Assembly (NCBI GenBank): GCA_903829945.1
Contig: CAIKRV010000077.1
Coordinates: forward strand, 1 to 54,861
DNA from: an uncultured bacterium
GTDB lineage: Bacteria; Bacteroidota; Bacteroidia; CAILMK01
DNA length: 54,861 bases
Direction of reading: 5' to 3'
In this document: positions 43,112 through 51,701 of the stretch, piece by piece
Position numbering within the stretch: position 1 is the first letter of the stretch
Layout: each line of letters opens with the position of its first letter
Notes under the pieces: model-generated
The model's database searches: none
Told to the model about the DNA's origin: nothing
What the model saw: the letters and a program-made list of their open reading frames with translations, nothing else
Position numbers and translations under genes: made by a program

Positions 43112-44229
43112 TTCATCAGTGCATTAGTATAAATTTCTTCCCAACTTTTCATCACCTCAGAGGCAACAAATTTGTTCTTATGCTCAAATTCAAAAATACC
43201 ATAATTTTTAAAGCAATATTGTATCGCATCAATAATTTCTTCAACACTATCAGTTTTTTTTACAGGAACTCCAAATTGATCGTCCTTGATAAAATGGCTA
43301 ATACCGGCTTGCTCAGAATAGATAATTGGTCGCTCTCGCAAAATTGCTTCAATATAGGCAATACCAAAAGTTTCTAAATGTGACAACAATATCAAGGCAT
43401 CATGAGCATCAATGACATCTTTCATTGAATTATTAGAAATACTGTGGTAATAATTAATCGGACAGGTACTCTTATTTATAAATAACTTGATTTCTTGGAA
43501 GAGTTTTTGATCATAAACATCCCCATAAATATCTATCGACAATGGTAAAGTATTATGTAACTTGTCAACAGCTTTAAGAATATTTAAAATATTCTTTCTT
43601 TGTTCTATATTTGCAATTAAAAGTAATTTGAAGGGTGTATGAGGTATCCGAGGACTACACTCTAATGCCCAATGATCATCTTTAAAATTAGGTATAAATT
43701 TTACCTGTTCTTTGGAAATATTTATACTTTTATGTAATAATTCCTTGCTTATTTCTTTGTAATAGTAATCAGATAAAAGAGCTACAGTTTTTGCATGTGT
43801 AAAGGTGTAATTTAACATGCGTTTGTTATAAGTAAACCTAATTGCTTTTAAACAAGAGCCTCGAAGCGTAATGATAAAGGGTAAGCCTGTTTCTTTAATA
43901 AAATTAAAAAGCAAAGGTACTCCGGGGAAAAAATTATGAAAATGAATTAAATCAAATTCTTTATCGAGAATAAATTTTTTAATTTTGGAAGAACTAAGAA
44001 ATTGTAAATACTTGATGCCAACTGGAGGATGAATTAAATAGTAATTAAAAGCATCTTCTTGATATCTTTTTCCGCTTGTATTTTCTTCAAATGAATTGCT
44101 TAAATGCAAAACATATTGTTCTGCATCATTAAATCTTTTTTGTATTGCATTTACCAGTTCTTCTACTGCTACACCATTTAGAGGTTTTGCCTTTGAAGGG
44201 AACATGAAGGTAACATGCAATATTTTCAT
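43108..44229 (-). CDS. Glycosyltransferase family 4-type (GT-B fold)
   Basis: The 373-residue GT-B enzyme has an N-terminal Rossmann half (MKILHVTFMFPSKAKPLNGV) and a donor-binding C-terminal half. ANIEQRKNILNILKAVDKL is the usual hinge after the linker. SHLETFGIAYIEAILRERPI is the E(x7)E motif region of group 1 transferases, with AGISHFIKDDQFGVPV after it. It likely transfers a nucleotide-activated sugar to an envelope glycan or polysaccharide precursor. It shares one base with the methyltransferase stop codon and four with the gene downstream. Donor and acceptor cannot be predicted. Confidence 0.88.
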   Translation of the reverse strand: MKILHVTFMFPSKAKPLNGVAVEELVNAIQKRFNDAEQYVLHLSNSFEENTSGKRYQEDAFNYYLIHPPVGIKYLQFLSSSKIKKFILDKEFDLIHFHNFFPGVPLLFNFIKETGLPFIITLRGSCLKAIRFTYNKRMLNYTFTHAKTVALLSDYYYKEISKELLHKSINISKEQVKFIPNFKDDHWALECSPRIPHTPFKLLLIANIEQRKNILNILKAVDKLHNTLPLSIDIYGDVYDQKLFQEIKLFINKSTCPINYYHSISNNSMKDVIDAHDALILLSHLETFGIAYIEAILRERPIIYSEQAGISHFIKDDQFGVPVKKTDSVEEIIDAIQYCFKNYGIFEFEHKNKFVASEVMKSWEEIYTNALMK

Positions 44230-44897
44230 TAAAGCTTATACGCGTCAATAATTAAAGAAGTAAATGCAGGTAATACGATATCTTTACCATCCTTTTTGGC
44301 AGTATAAAGGAATCCTTTACTTTTGCTTCTTCTAATATACCCATTTTCATAAGTATATTCCTTAGAATGAAACACGCCATCATAAGTAAAATATTCTAGC
44401 AATTCCACTCTGAAACCATGTCTTTCTATTACTTTGCATAAACTTCCATGATCCCAAAATATTTTATGATCATCAGATATTATACCAGGCTTACTCCACT
44501 CCACATAATCCATGTCAGTGTTAAATGCATCAGGCACTGCTATGCGGTAAGTGCCGCCCGGTTTTAAATATCGAGAACATAGCGCCAAAGAATCTTCAAC
44601 TTGCTTATAGGTGATATGTTCCAATACATGCTCAGATAAAAATTTATCCGCTAATTTATTCCCAAAAAAATACTCCCAATGGGCAGCACTTGTAATGTCA
44701 AAAAATGGATAATCAGTAGCAATCCATCCTTCATATGAATCTGCTCCGGCACCAAGAATAACATTCAATGGTTGATTAGTTTGAATTTGTGTTCTTAATT
44801 TCCCTCTAACATCTTTTATTTTATAAAAATAAAAGTCCCAAACTTTTTGATAAAGCCAAGTTCCGGGAGGTAAAATAGAATGATACCATTTAGCCAT
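44229..44897 (-). CDS. Class I SAM-dependent methyltransferase
   Basis: A Rossmann methyltransferase with a glycine motif LNVILGAGADSYEGW, an acidic residue after the second strand (ATDYPFFDITS), a catalytic-region SEHVLEHI segment and a PGGTYRIAVPDAFN motif, as in class I methyltransferases of the UbiE/COQ5-like or polysaccharide type. It heads a three-gene operon with a glycosyltransferase, so the acceptor may be a sugar or a lipid-linked glycan. I chose the ATG at 44897 (MAKWYHSILPPG); an ATG at 44948 would lie above the -7 box at 44918-44925. Confidence 0.78.
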   Translation of the reverse strand: MAKWYHSILPPGTWLYQKVWDFYFYKIKDVRGKLRTQIQTNQPLNVILGAGADSYEGWIATDYPFFDITSAAHWEYFFGNKLADKFLSEHVLEHITYKQVEDSLALCSRYLKPGGTYRIAVPDAFNTDMDYVEWSKPGIISDDHKIFWDHGSLCKVIERHGFRVELLEYFTYDGVFHSKEYTYENGYIRRSKSKGFLYTAKKDGKDIVLPAFTSLIIDAYKL

Positions 44898-44917
44898 AGT
44901 TTCTTTGATGTAAACCA

Positions 44918-44925
44918 CAAAGATA
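44918..44925 (-). promoter_or_regulatory. -7 box TATCTTTG for the methyltransferase operon
   Basis: The minus strand reads TATCTTTG, 20 bases before the chosen ATG at 44897. A minus-strand TTTTG lies 13 bases further upstream, shorter than the usual spacing. The position supports the downstream start codon. Confidence 0.4.
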
Positions 44926-44994
44926 TATTTATTAATGACAAAAATCATCCTTCGATTAAAAGGAAATTCTTAGTTTTACCGCAAATTTCAAATC

Positions 44995-46344
44995 ATGAGT
45001 GATAATAAATATGCCATTGTTGGAGCTGGTTTGGTGGGCTCCCTCCTTTCAGTTATTTTAGCAAAAAAAGGATACTCTACTGAAGTTTGGGAACGACGTT
45101 CAGACATGCGAAAAGCTGGTTTTCAAGGGGGTAGGTCAATAAACTTAGCCTTATCTAACCGCGGTCTACGTGCTCTTGAGCTGATTGGTTTGGGTGAAAA
45201 AGTAATGGAATTATGCATCCCAATGTATGGACGTGAAGTTCATGATGAAAATGGGGATACGCGATTTATGCAATATGGGAAGGATGGTGAAGCTATTAAT
45301 TCCATTTCAAGGGGTGGATTGAATGAGCTTTTATTGACAGAAGCAGATAAATACGATAATATTAAGTTACATTTTGACCAACGTTGTGAAGATATTAATT
45401 TCCACACCAATGAAATTAGTTTTTTGGATCAGAATGAACATTTGGAAAAGAAAAAATATAATATAATTTTTGGAACAGATGGCGCCTTTTCCGCAGTTCG
45501 CCAAGCTATGATCAAATCCGATAGATTTGATTTTGAATTTCGTCAAAATTATCTTGCACATTCGTATAAAGAACTAAGCATCCCCCCTACGGCTGAAGGT
45601 GGATGGAAAATAAACAAAAACGCACTCCATATCTGGCCGCGTAAGAGTTTTATGCTCATAGCTTTACCAAATTTAGACGGCTCCTTTACCTGCACCTTAT
45701 TTCTAGCCTACCATGGAGAAGTGTCCTTTGATAAGCTTAAAACCAAGGAAGCTGTGCTGGCATTTTTCAAAACCTATTTTCCAGATGTTGTTCCATTAAT
45801 GCCAAATTTGGCGGATGAATTCTTTGAAAATCCAACACCTGCCCTGGCTACCATAAAGCTTGGTCCGTGGTTTATTCCAAATAAATGTGCATTGGTTGGG
45901 GATGCAGCGCATCCAATTGTTCCTTTTTACGGACAAGGAATGAATGCTGGATTTGAAGATTGTACTTATCTAAATATGCTCATCAATGAACATGGAGAAA
46001 ATTGGGAACATATCTTTCCGGAATATTACAAACTTAGAAAACCCAATGGTGATGCAGTTGGTGATTTAGCATTGATGAATTTTATAGAAATGCGTGACTT
46101 GGTTGCTGACCCGGTGTTTATTCTTAAAAATAAAATTGACAAGAAATTGGCACAACTATTCCCTGATCAATGGGTAACACAATATGCTATGGTTACCTTC
46201 AGTGATACTCCATATTCAGAAGCTATGCGCCTTGGATTAGAACATCAGGACATTTTGCAAAAAATTGTGACTGCTGAGAAAGATATTGAAAAGCAGTTGG
46301 AATCAGATGCTTTAAAAACCATTCTTAGTAAATATATCTTGTAA
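44995..46344 (+). CDS. kmo: Kynurenine 3-monooxygenase
   Basis: The 449-residue flavoprotein hydroxylates kynurenine to 3-hydroxykynurenine. It has the FAD motif AIVGAGLVGS (GxGxxG), a GRSINLALSNRGLRAL stretch that is diagnostic of the family, a DG motif (GTDGAFSAVRQAM) and the GD motif ALVGDAAHPIVPFYGQGMN. The C-terminal half also matches (GPWFIPNKCALVGD). It stands alone; the other steps of tryptophan-to-NAD or to anthranilate degradation are not in the window. It is divergent from the methyltransferase operon. Confidence 0.93.
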   Translation: MSDNKYAIVGAGLVGSLLSVILAKKGYSTEVWERRSDMRKAGFQGGRSINLALSNRGLRALELIGLGEKVMELCIPMYGREVHDENGDTRFMQYGKDGEAINSISRGGLNELLLTEADKYDNIKLHFDQRCEDINFHTNEISFLDQNEHLEKKKYNIIFGTDGAFSAVRQAMIKSDRFDFEFRQNYLAHSYKELSIPPTAEGGWKINKNALHIWPRKSFMLIALPNLDGSFTCTLFLAYHGEVSFDKLKTKEAVLAFFKTYFPDVVPLMPNLADEFFENPTPALATIKLGPWFIPNKCALVGDAAHPIVPFYGQGMNAGFEDCTYLNMLINEHGENWEHIFPEYYKLRKPNGDAVGDLALMNFIEMRDLVADPVFILKNKIDKKLAQLFPDQWVTQYAMVTFSDTPYSEAMRLGLEHQDILQKIVTAEKDIEKQLESDALKTILSKYIL

Positions 46345-46345
46345 T

Positions 46346-48241
46346 TTAATCTTCCAAGGTACTGACATCTCCAATATCAGTGCCTAATTCTTTTGCTTTA
46401 AGTACCCTACGCATTATTTTACCGGAGCGTGTTTTGGGTAGTGAATTTACAATTTCTATTTCATCAGGCACTCCAATAGCACCTAGTTCATTTCTTACAT
46501 GATGTTTTATCGTTTGAATAAGATTTTCTGAAGACATTACGCCTTGTCTAAGGATAATAAAAGCCTTAATACTTTGTCCTTTTACCTCATGAGGTTTACC
46601 TATCACGGCAGCTTCAGCAACACTGTTAGAAGAAACCAATGCACTTTCCACTTCTGCAGTACCAATTCTATGTCCCGATACATTCAGAACATCATCAGCC
46701 CTTCCTAAAATCATTATAAATCCATCTTCATCTTTAGTTGCCAAATCACCGGCAAAATAAAATCCCGGCATTTCATTCCAATATTTTTCAAATCGCTCAG
46801 GTTCGCCATAGCAGGTTCTCAATGCTGATGGCCATGGCTTTTTTATTACCAATAAACCTACTGTATTAGGCCCTAAACTTTCACCTTGCTTATTGACAAC
46901 ATCCAATTCAATACCAAAGAAAGGCCTGCCTGCTTTACCCGGCTTTTGTTTGCATGCAGGTAAAGACAATACCATATGTCCACCGGTTTCAGTTTGCCAC
47001 CAAGTATCTATTATAGCACATTTTTCACGACCAATATATTTGTAATACCAAAGCCATGCTTCAGGATTTATTGGTTCGCCAACACTTCCTAGAATTTTTA
47101 ATGAGGATAAATCATATTGATTTGGCCATTTTTCACCCATTTTCATAAATAACCTCACTGCAGTAGGTGCTGTATAAAATTTTGTCACCCTATATTTTTC
47201 AATTAAGCTCCACCAAATACCCGGATCCGGAAAATCAGGGGCGCCCTCAAAAATTACCGATGTTAGGCCATTAGAAAGCGGGCCATAAACAATATAGGAA
47301 TGTCCTGTTACCCATCCGGTATCTGCCGTACACCAAAAAATATCATCAGGTTTTAAATCGAAGGCAATTTTGGTGGTATAATGCGTATAAACATTGTACC
47401 CTCCTACTGTATGTAATACCCCTTTTGGTTTCCCTGTGGTACCTGAGGTATATAATATATAAAGAGGCGTTTCAGCCTCCATGGGCTCAGCCTCCAAATG
47501 GGTGGATTGATGATAAATAAAATCATAATAATCTACCTCCTTTTCTACTAATTCAAATTTTTGTTCACGTTGGTGAATAATAATTTTTTCCACATAAACC
47601 AATCCATCCACTGCTTCGTCTACTACAGATTTTAAGGGTAATATTTTCCCTCTTCTTTTAGTATAAGCGGAACATACTACTACCTTGGATTGGGCATCTT
47701 CAATTCTTAATCTTAAAGCGGCAGCACTAAAACCCGCATAAACAACAGAGTGAATTGCACCTATTCTTGCACATGCCAAAATTGCTACTATTTGTTCAAT
47801 TGTAAGTGGCATATAAATGGTAACGCGGTCACCTTTTACTACGCCCATACCTTTCAATGCATTGGCAAAACGATTAACTTTTTCCAATAATTCTAAATAA
47901 GAAATTCGCTCTTCTTTTCCTTCTTCATTAGTGTAAATATAGGCTGTAGTATTGGCTTTCCCATTTTCTACATGTCTATCTAAACAATTATAGGTAATAT
48001 TCAAAAGGCCGCCGGAAAACCACTTATATTGAGGATAATTCCATTCCAAAACCTTATCCCATTTTTTAAACCAATGGATCTCTTCTGTAGCTATTTTTGA
48101 CCAAAATTCTTCAGGATTCGCAATGGATTCTTGATAAAGCTTTTCATAATTTACTGCATTAATATGCGCATGTTCTGCTATGCTTGCGGGAGCTTCAAAT
48201 TCTAAATTAGATTGGGATAATACTTCGCTTTCGTTTGCCAT
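46346..48241 (-). CDS. acs: Acetyl-CoA synthetase
   Basis: The 631-residue AMP-forming ligase activates acetate to acetyl-CoA. The A-motifs YTSGTTGKPKGVLH, DTWWQTETGGH, YFAGDLATKDEDGF and DVLNVSGHRIGTAEVE are intact. The C-terminal LPKTRSGKIMRR contains the Lys that is acetylated in regulated Acs enzymes. I chose the ATG at 48241 (MANESEVLSQ); an upstream ATG at 48268 overlaps the -7 box. It ends two bases before the kmo stop codon region on the opposite strand, so the two genes converge. Length is slightly short of E. coli Acs. Confidence 0.97.
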   Translation of the reverse strand: MANESEVLSQSNLEFEAPASIAEHAHINAVNYEKLYQESIANPEEFWSKIATEEIHWFKKWDKVLEWNYPQYKWFSGGLLNITYNCLDRHVENGKANTTAYIYTNEEGKEERISYLELLEKVNRFANALKGMGVVKGDRVTIYMPLTIEQIVAILACARIGAIHSVVYAGFSAAALRLRIEDAQSKVVVCSAYTKRRGKILPLKSVVDEAVDGLVYVEKIIIHQREQKFELVEKEVDYYDFIYHQSTHLEAEPMEAETPLYILYTSGTTGKPKGVLHTVGGYNVYTHYTTKIAFDLKPDDIFWCTADTGWVTGHSYIVYGPLSNGLTSVIFEGAPDFPDPGIWWSLIEKYRVTKFYTAPTAVRLFMKMGEKWPNQYDLSSLKILGSVGEPINPEAWLWYYKYIGREKCAIIDTWWQTETGGHMVLSLPACKQKPGKAGRPFFGIELDVVNKQGESLGPNTVGLLVIKKPWPSALRTCYGEPERFEKYWNEMPGFYFAGDLATKDEDGFIMILGRADDVLNVSGHRIGTAEVESALVSSNSVAEAAVIGKPHEVKGQSIKAFIILRQGVMSSENLIQTIKHHVRNELGAIGVPDEIEIVNSLPKTRSGKIMRRVLKAKELGTDIGDVSTLED

Positions 48242-48265
48242 ATAGATTTTGTTGATTGCAAAATT

Positions 48266-48273
48266 CAAAGATA
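48266..48273 (-). promoter_or_regulatory. -7 box TATCTTTG for acs
   Basis: The minus strand reads TATCTTTG, 24 bases before the acs start codon at 48241. No convincing -33 TTG is found at the usual distance, so a regulated or activator-dependent promoter is possible. Confidence 0.35.
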
Positions 48274-48392
48274 TAGAAAAATAAAGGGCTTAAATATGCA
48301 GGTGCCTATAAATTTTTATTGGTTTAAACAACTTTATTGAAAGAGATAAATGCATGTTTAAATAAAATAAAATTACACATTTAATTTTGGCT

Positions 48393-48701
48393 CTAGCTAC
48401 TTAATTCCTTTACTTTCTTCATAAAATCCGAAAGAAAACTATCGGCATAAATACCAAAAGCATCTATAACGGTACCCTTCAAACCATCAGCAGTTTCCAC
48501 TACATAAATAATGGCAGAATTATCGGGGTCAGAATCACCTTCGAACCTAAAATGCTCTACGATTTTTATTTCTGTGGCTTCATAATAGCGGTGAGAATTA
48601 TTTAGTGCGAATAATCCGGCACTTTTTATTTGAAATTCAGTGGTAAACCCTTTTTCTTTCCATAAGGATAAACATTCCAAAACAGGATCAGTTAATTTCA
48701 T
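48393..48701 (-). CDS. Small conserved Bacteroidota protein of unknown function
   Basis: The 102-residue protein begins MKLTDPVLECLSLWKEKGFT and has the stretch EHFRFEGDSDPDNSAIIYVVETADGLKGTVIDAFGIYAD. It belongs to a small Bacteroidota family that is often labelled phosphoribosylpyrophosphate synthetase in automatic annotation. The size and lack of the PRPP loop show it is not that enzyme. I chose the ATG at 48701, because the upstream ATG (48725) overlaps a -7 box. It lies between acs and the divergent Nramp gene. Function unknown. Confidence 0.65.
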   Translation of the reverse strand: MKLTDPVLECLSLWKEKGFTTEFQIKSAGLFALNNSHRYYEATEIKIVEHFRFEGDSDPDNSAIIYVVETADGLKGTVIDAFGIYADSFLSDFMKKVKELSS

Positions 48702-48722
48702 GTGAGTAATATTAATTATTAC

Positions 48723-48730
48723 CAAAGATA
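48723..48730 (-). promoter_or_regulatory. -7 box TATCTTTG for the small conserved gene
   Basis: The minus strand reads TATCTTTG, 22 bases before the ATG at 48701. It overlaps an alternative upstream ATG at 48725, which rules that start out if the box is real. Confidence 0.4.
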
Positions 48731-48743
48731 CAAAAAAAGGATT

Positions 48744-50006
48744 TTAAAAAAGTAAATAAATCAATCCGAAAGAGGATAGTGACATAATGATAAGCGTTAG
48801 GAACCCCATAAAATTAGCATAGCGTTTGTTGGTAAATTCTCCCATAATACTTTTATTGTTGCAGATATGTAAAATAATTGCAATTAAGACCGGCGCAGTC
48901 AATCCATATAAAACGGCAGAATAAATTAATGCCTGAACAGGAGATATACCAAAATAGTTTAATGACAAACCAATAATCAATGAAATAGAAAGTACAATAT
49001 AAAACCAAGGAGCCTCTGAAAATTTTTTATCGAGGCCACCAATCCAACCGAATGTTTCTGAGAAAATATAAGACAATGCACCGCCTAAAACCGGAATGGC
49101 CAATAAACCTGTTCCAATAATTCCAATGGCAAACAAAATGTAAGTAAAATTACCTGCAAGTGGTTTTAATGCTAATGCTGCTTGCTCCACAGTATCAATT
49201 TTAAAAATACCAGCTTTAAAAAGCACATCACCGGTAGTCAAAATAATAAAAAACATAACGATATTGGAAAATAACATCCCAATATCTACATCTTTTTTCA
49301 TATTTTTAAGGATAAATTTATTTACGATTAACTGTTGCTTTTTCTGGGCTACATCCTCGACTTCCATATTGGCTTGCCAAAAAAATAAATAAGGGGAAAT
49401 TGTAGTTCCAAGAATACCAACCAAAATTTCAAAATATAATTTATTGAAATGGAATTCAGGAATAAAGGTACATTTTATAACTTCTAACCAGTTAATGTGT
49501 ACCATAAATGGAACAATAATGTATAATAATAATGACAAACACAACCATTTTAAAGCTGCAGCGAGCTTACGATATGGAAATCTAACAATGAAAAAGATTA
49601 ACATCAATGTAAAAAAAATGCAAAATAATTCAGCCCTTATTTGTGGAAATAATAAATGAGCAACAGCTCCCATTCCTTGAATATCTGCACCAATATTTAA
49701 AGTTATAGCAGGAAAACTAAACAAAATCATAACATATAAAAGGCTTTTCGAATAATGCCTTTTTATGGTACCGGTTAGACCTTCTCCAGTCACTATTCCA
49801 ATACGAGCACACATTTCCTGAATTGCAGCCATCAATGGAAAAGTAAGTAATGCTGTCCATAAAGTTGAAAACCCAAATGCTGCCCCTGCTTGCGAATAAG
49901 TTGCAATACCGGAAGGATCATCGTCGCTTGCACCGGTAATCAAACCGGGGCCTAAATTTTTCCAGTACGTATAAAGTTTATTGCTAATTGATTTATGATT
50001 TATCAA
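48744..50006 (-). CDS. Divergent Nramp-superfamily transporter (DDDPSG in helix 1)
   Basis: The 420-residue protein has 11 predicted helices of the Nramp (APC-like) fold. Where classical MntH has DPGN in helix 1, this protein reads GASDDDPSGIATYSQAG (Asp28-Gly33), and helix 6 reads TTISPYLFFWQ in place of MPHN. Those motifs hold the metal-binding Asp, Asn and Met of MntH, so the Met and Asn ligands are missing here. This is the arrangement of the Nramp-related clades with different or unknown substrates, such as magnesium or aluminium, not Mn2+. It is next to a class III aminotransferase gene (10 bases upstream), so the two may be cotranscribed. Confidence 0.82.
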   Translation of the reverse strand: MINHKSISNKLYTYWKNLGPGLITGASDDDPSGIATYSQAGAAFGFSTLWTALLTFPLMAAIQEMCARIGIVTGEGLTGTIKRHYSKSLLYVMILFSFPAITLNIGADIQGMGAVAHLLFPQIRAELFCIFFTLMLIFFIVRFPYRKLAAALKWLCLSLLLYIIVPFMVHINWLEVIKCTFIPEFHFNKLYFEILVGILGTTISPYLFFWQANMEVEDVAQKKQQLIVNKFILKNMKKDVDIGMLFSNIVMFFIILTTGDVLFKAGIFKIDTVEQAALALKPLAGNFTYILFAIGIIGTGLLAIPVLGGALSYIFSETFGWIGGLDKKFSEAPWFYIVLSISLIIGLSLNYFGISPVQALIYSAVLYGLTAPVLIAIILHICNNKSIMGEFTNKRYANFMGFLTLIIMSLSSFGLIYLLF

Positions 50007-50016
50007 TATTTATTTT

Positions 50017-51195
50017 TTAACCGAGTGCTTCCAATATAATACTACAAGCATATTTTATTTCCTCAAAGGTAATTAATAAAGGCGGTGCTATTCTTACACA
50101 GGTACTATTAAATAAAAACCAATCCATGATTAAACCTTTATCTAAACAATAACTAATTACTTTTTGTACTGCATTAAAATCTTCTAATTCCAAAGCACCC
50201 AATAAACCTTCACTATGAAAAGCTTTAATTTTAGGTGATATTAATAAATCTCTAAATAATTTTTCCTTTTGAGGAATCTCTTGAATAATATTATCATCAA
50301 TTAAGGTTTTAAGTGCTGCATGACCGGCAGCACAAGAAACCGGATGGCCCCCAAAAGTGGTAATATGTCCTAAAACGGGATCAAAACTCAATTTATCCAT
50401 ATGGTGTTTAGAAGAAATAAAAGCCCCTAAAGGCATTCCCCCACCAAATGCTTTTCCAAGCAAAAGAATATCAGGATAAATACCGTATTTTTCAAATGCC
50501 CATAAAGTTCCTGTTCGCCCCATTCCTGTTTGGATTTCATCAAAGACTAAAAGAGCACCGCATTCATTGCATCTTTTACGCAATTCTAAAAGAAATTTTG
50601 GATCAATGCATCGGACACCTGATTCTACTTGTACTAAATCTATAAAAACTGCTGCAGTTTTTTCATTAATTTGAGTTAATGCCGTCAAATCATTATAGGG
50701 AAGTTGAATACAATCGGGCAATAATGGCCTAAATGCACTTTTTAACCATTCTCCTCCTGCTAAACTAAGAGCGCCTTGAGTACTTCCATGGTATGCATTC
50801 TCAAAACTAATAAAGCCATGTCTTCCACTGACCCGTTTTGCGAGCTTCATGGCTCCTTCCGTAGCCTCAGCACCTGAATTAGTAAAATAAACGGAATTTA
50901 ATTGTTCCGGCAAATGCTCTATTAATAAGGATGCTAATGCATTCTGTGAACTTTGTATATATTCCCCATACACCATTAAATGTAAATGAGTATCCGCCTG
51001 CTTTTTGATGGCTGAAATAATAGCAGGATGACCATGCCCCAATGCACTTACACTTATTCCTGATATTAGATCTAAATATTTTTTTCCATTGGTATCAAAC
51101 AAATAGCATCCCTGTGCATGAGCAATTTCTAATCCCAAAGGAATAGTTGATGTTTGTGCAACATGTTGGAGGAAAAAAGCTCTCTGTGTCAGCAT
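50017..51195 (-). CDS. Class III aminotransferase (acetylornithine/GABA type)
   Basis: The 392-residue PLP enzyme has GHGHPAIISAIKKQ, NSGAEATEGAMKLAKR (substrate/cofactor pocket), AYHGSTQGALSLAG, LVFDEIQTGMGRTG (the PLP-binding Asp), and the Schiff-base Lys in LLLGKAFGGGMPLGAFI. The FGGHPVSCAAGHAALK stretch follows. It is an omega-aminotransferase-like enzyme; acetylornithine, lysine or GABA specificity cannot be read from the sequence, so no symbol is given. It is transcribed with the divergent Nramp-type gene, whose start follows 10 bases after its stop. A -7 box lies 22 bases upstream. Confidence 0.85.
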   Translation of the reverse strand: MLTQRAFFLQHVAQTSTIPLGLEIAHAQGCYLFDTNGKKYLDLISGISVSALGHGHPAIISAIKKQADTHLHLMVYGEYIQSSQNALASLLIEHLPEQLNSVYFTNSGAEATEGAMKLAKRVSGRHGFISFENAYHGSTQGALSLAGGEWLKSAFRPLLPDCIQLPYNDLTALTQINEKTAAVFIDLVQVESGVRCIDPKFLLELRKRCNECGALLVFDEIQTGMGRTGTLWAFEKYGIYPDILLLGKAFGGGMPLGAFISSKHHMDKLSFDPVLGHITTFGGHPVSCAAGHAALKTLIDDNIIQEIPQKEKLFRDLLISPKIKAFHSEGLLGALELEDFNAVQKVISYCLDKGLIMDWFLFNSTCVRIAPPLLITFEEIKYACSIILEALG

Positions 51196-51217
51196 TAAAA
51201 TTTATAAAATTGAATGA

Positions 51218-51225
51218 CAAATATA
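51218..51225 (-). promoter_or_regulatory. -7 box TATATTTG for the aminotransferase-transporter operon
   Basis: The minus strand reads TATATTTG, 22 bases before the start codon at 51195, matching TAnnTTTG. No -33 element at the standard distance. Confidence 0.4.
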
Positions 51226-51287
51226 CGTTCTATTAGGATTAGTAACATGTAATTACAATAATTAATCCGTTCAAAAATCAATTTAAG

Positions 51288-51321
51288 TTTGAAATAATTA
51301 TAAAATTTGACAATATCTTTG
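51288..51321 (+). promoter_or_regulatory. Promoter for the small CCC-like membrane protein
   Basis: TTTG at 51288-51291, 22 bases of spacer and TATCTTTG at 51314-51321. The ATG at 51326 follows only four bases later, so the transcript would be leaderless or nearly so. Confidence 0.5.
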
Positions 51322-51325
51322 TACA

Positions 51326-51598
51326 ATGTCTAAGGTTAAAACAAGCAGCTTAATAATTTTATGTTTAGCCATATTATCAATTATGGTTTGCTGGTTATAC
51401 GGTTTGCCGGGCTTATGCCTAGGCCTATGGTCACTTGTTAAAAGCATCAAATTATCAAAAGAAAAAAATCCAGCAGGTAAAGTTGGAAAAATACTTAAAA
51501 ATGCAAAAAAAATGGCCATTGCAGGTAGCTTTCTTTCTTTACTATTTTGTATTTATTATTTCTTAGTAATTATTAATGGGAGCTTTATCCGATTTTAA
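51326..51598 (+). CDS. Small membrane protein resembling CCC-motif/DUF4190 proteins
   Basis: The 90-residue protein has two hydrophobic segments (about residues 8-35 and 65-85). The first contains CWLYGLPGLCLGLWSLVKSIKLSK. The YGLPGL-x-LG-x-x-x-L pattern with neighbouring Cys residues is that of Bacteroidota CCC-motif or DUF4190-type membrane proteins, whose function is unknown. A promoter candidate directly precedes the ATG. It stands alone between the aminotransferase operon and the arginase-family gene. Confidence in the family is moderate because the motif is short. Confidence 0.6.
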   Translation: MSKVKTSSLIILCLAILSIMVCWLYGLPGLCLGLWSLVKSIKLSKEKNPAGKVGKILKNAKKMAIAGSFLSLLFCIYYFLVIINGSFIRF

Positions 51599-51629
51599 TT
51601 TTATATAACCAAAATCCACTCAAAGGGCT

Positions 51630-51637
51630 TAAATTTG
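51630..51637 (+). promoter_or_regulatory. -7 box TAAATTTG for the arginase-family gene
   Basis: TAAATTTG matches TAnnTTTG, 64 bases before the ATG at 51702. No -33 TTTG at a usual distance. Confidence 0.3.
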
Positions 51638-51701
51638 TTTTCCCATTTCCATATTCTAGGACTAAGCTATTAATTATTAACCTACTACATAAATTACAAA
51701 A

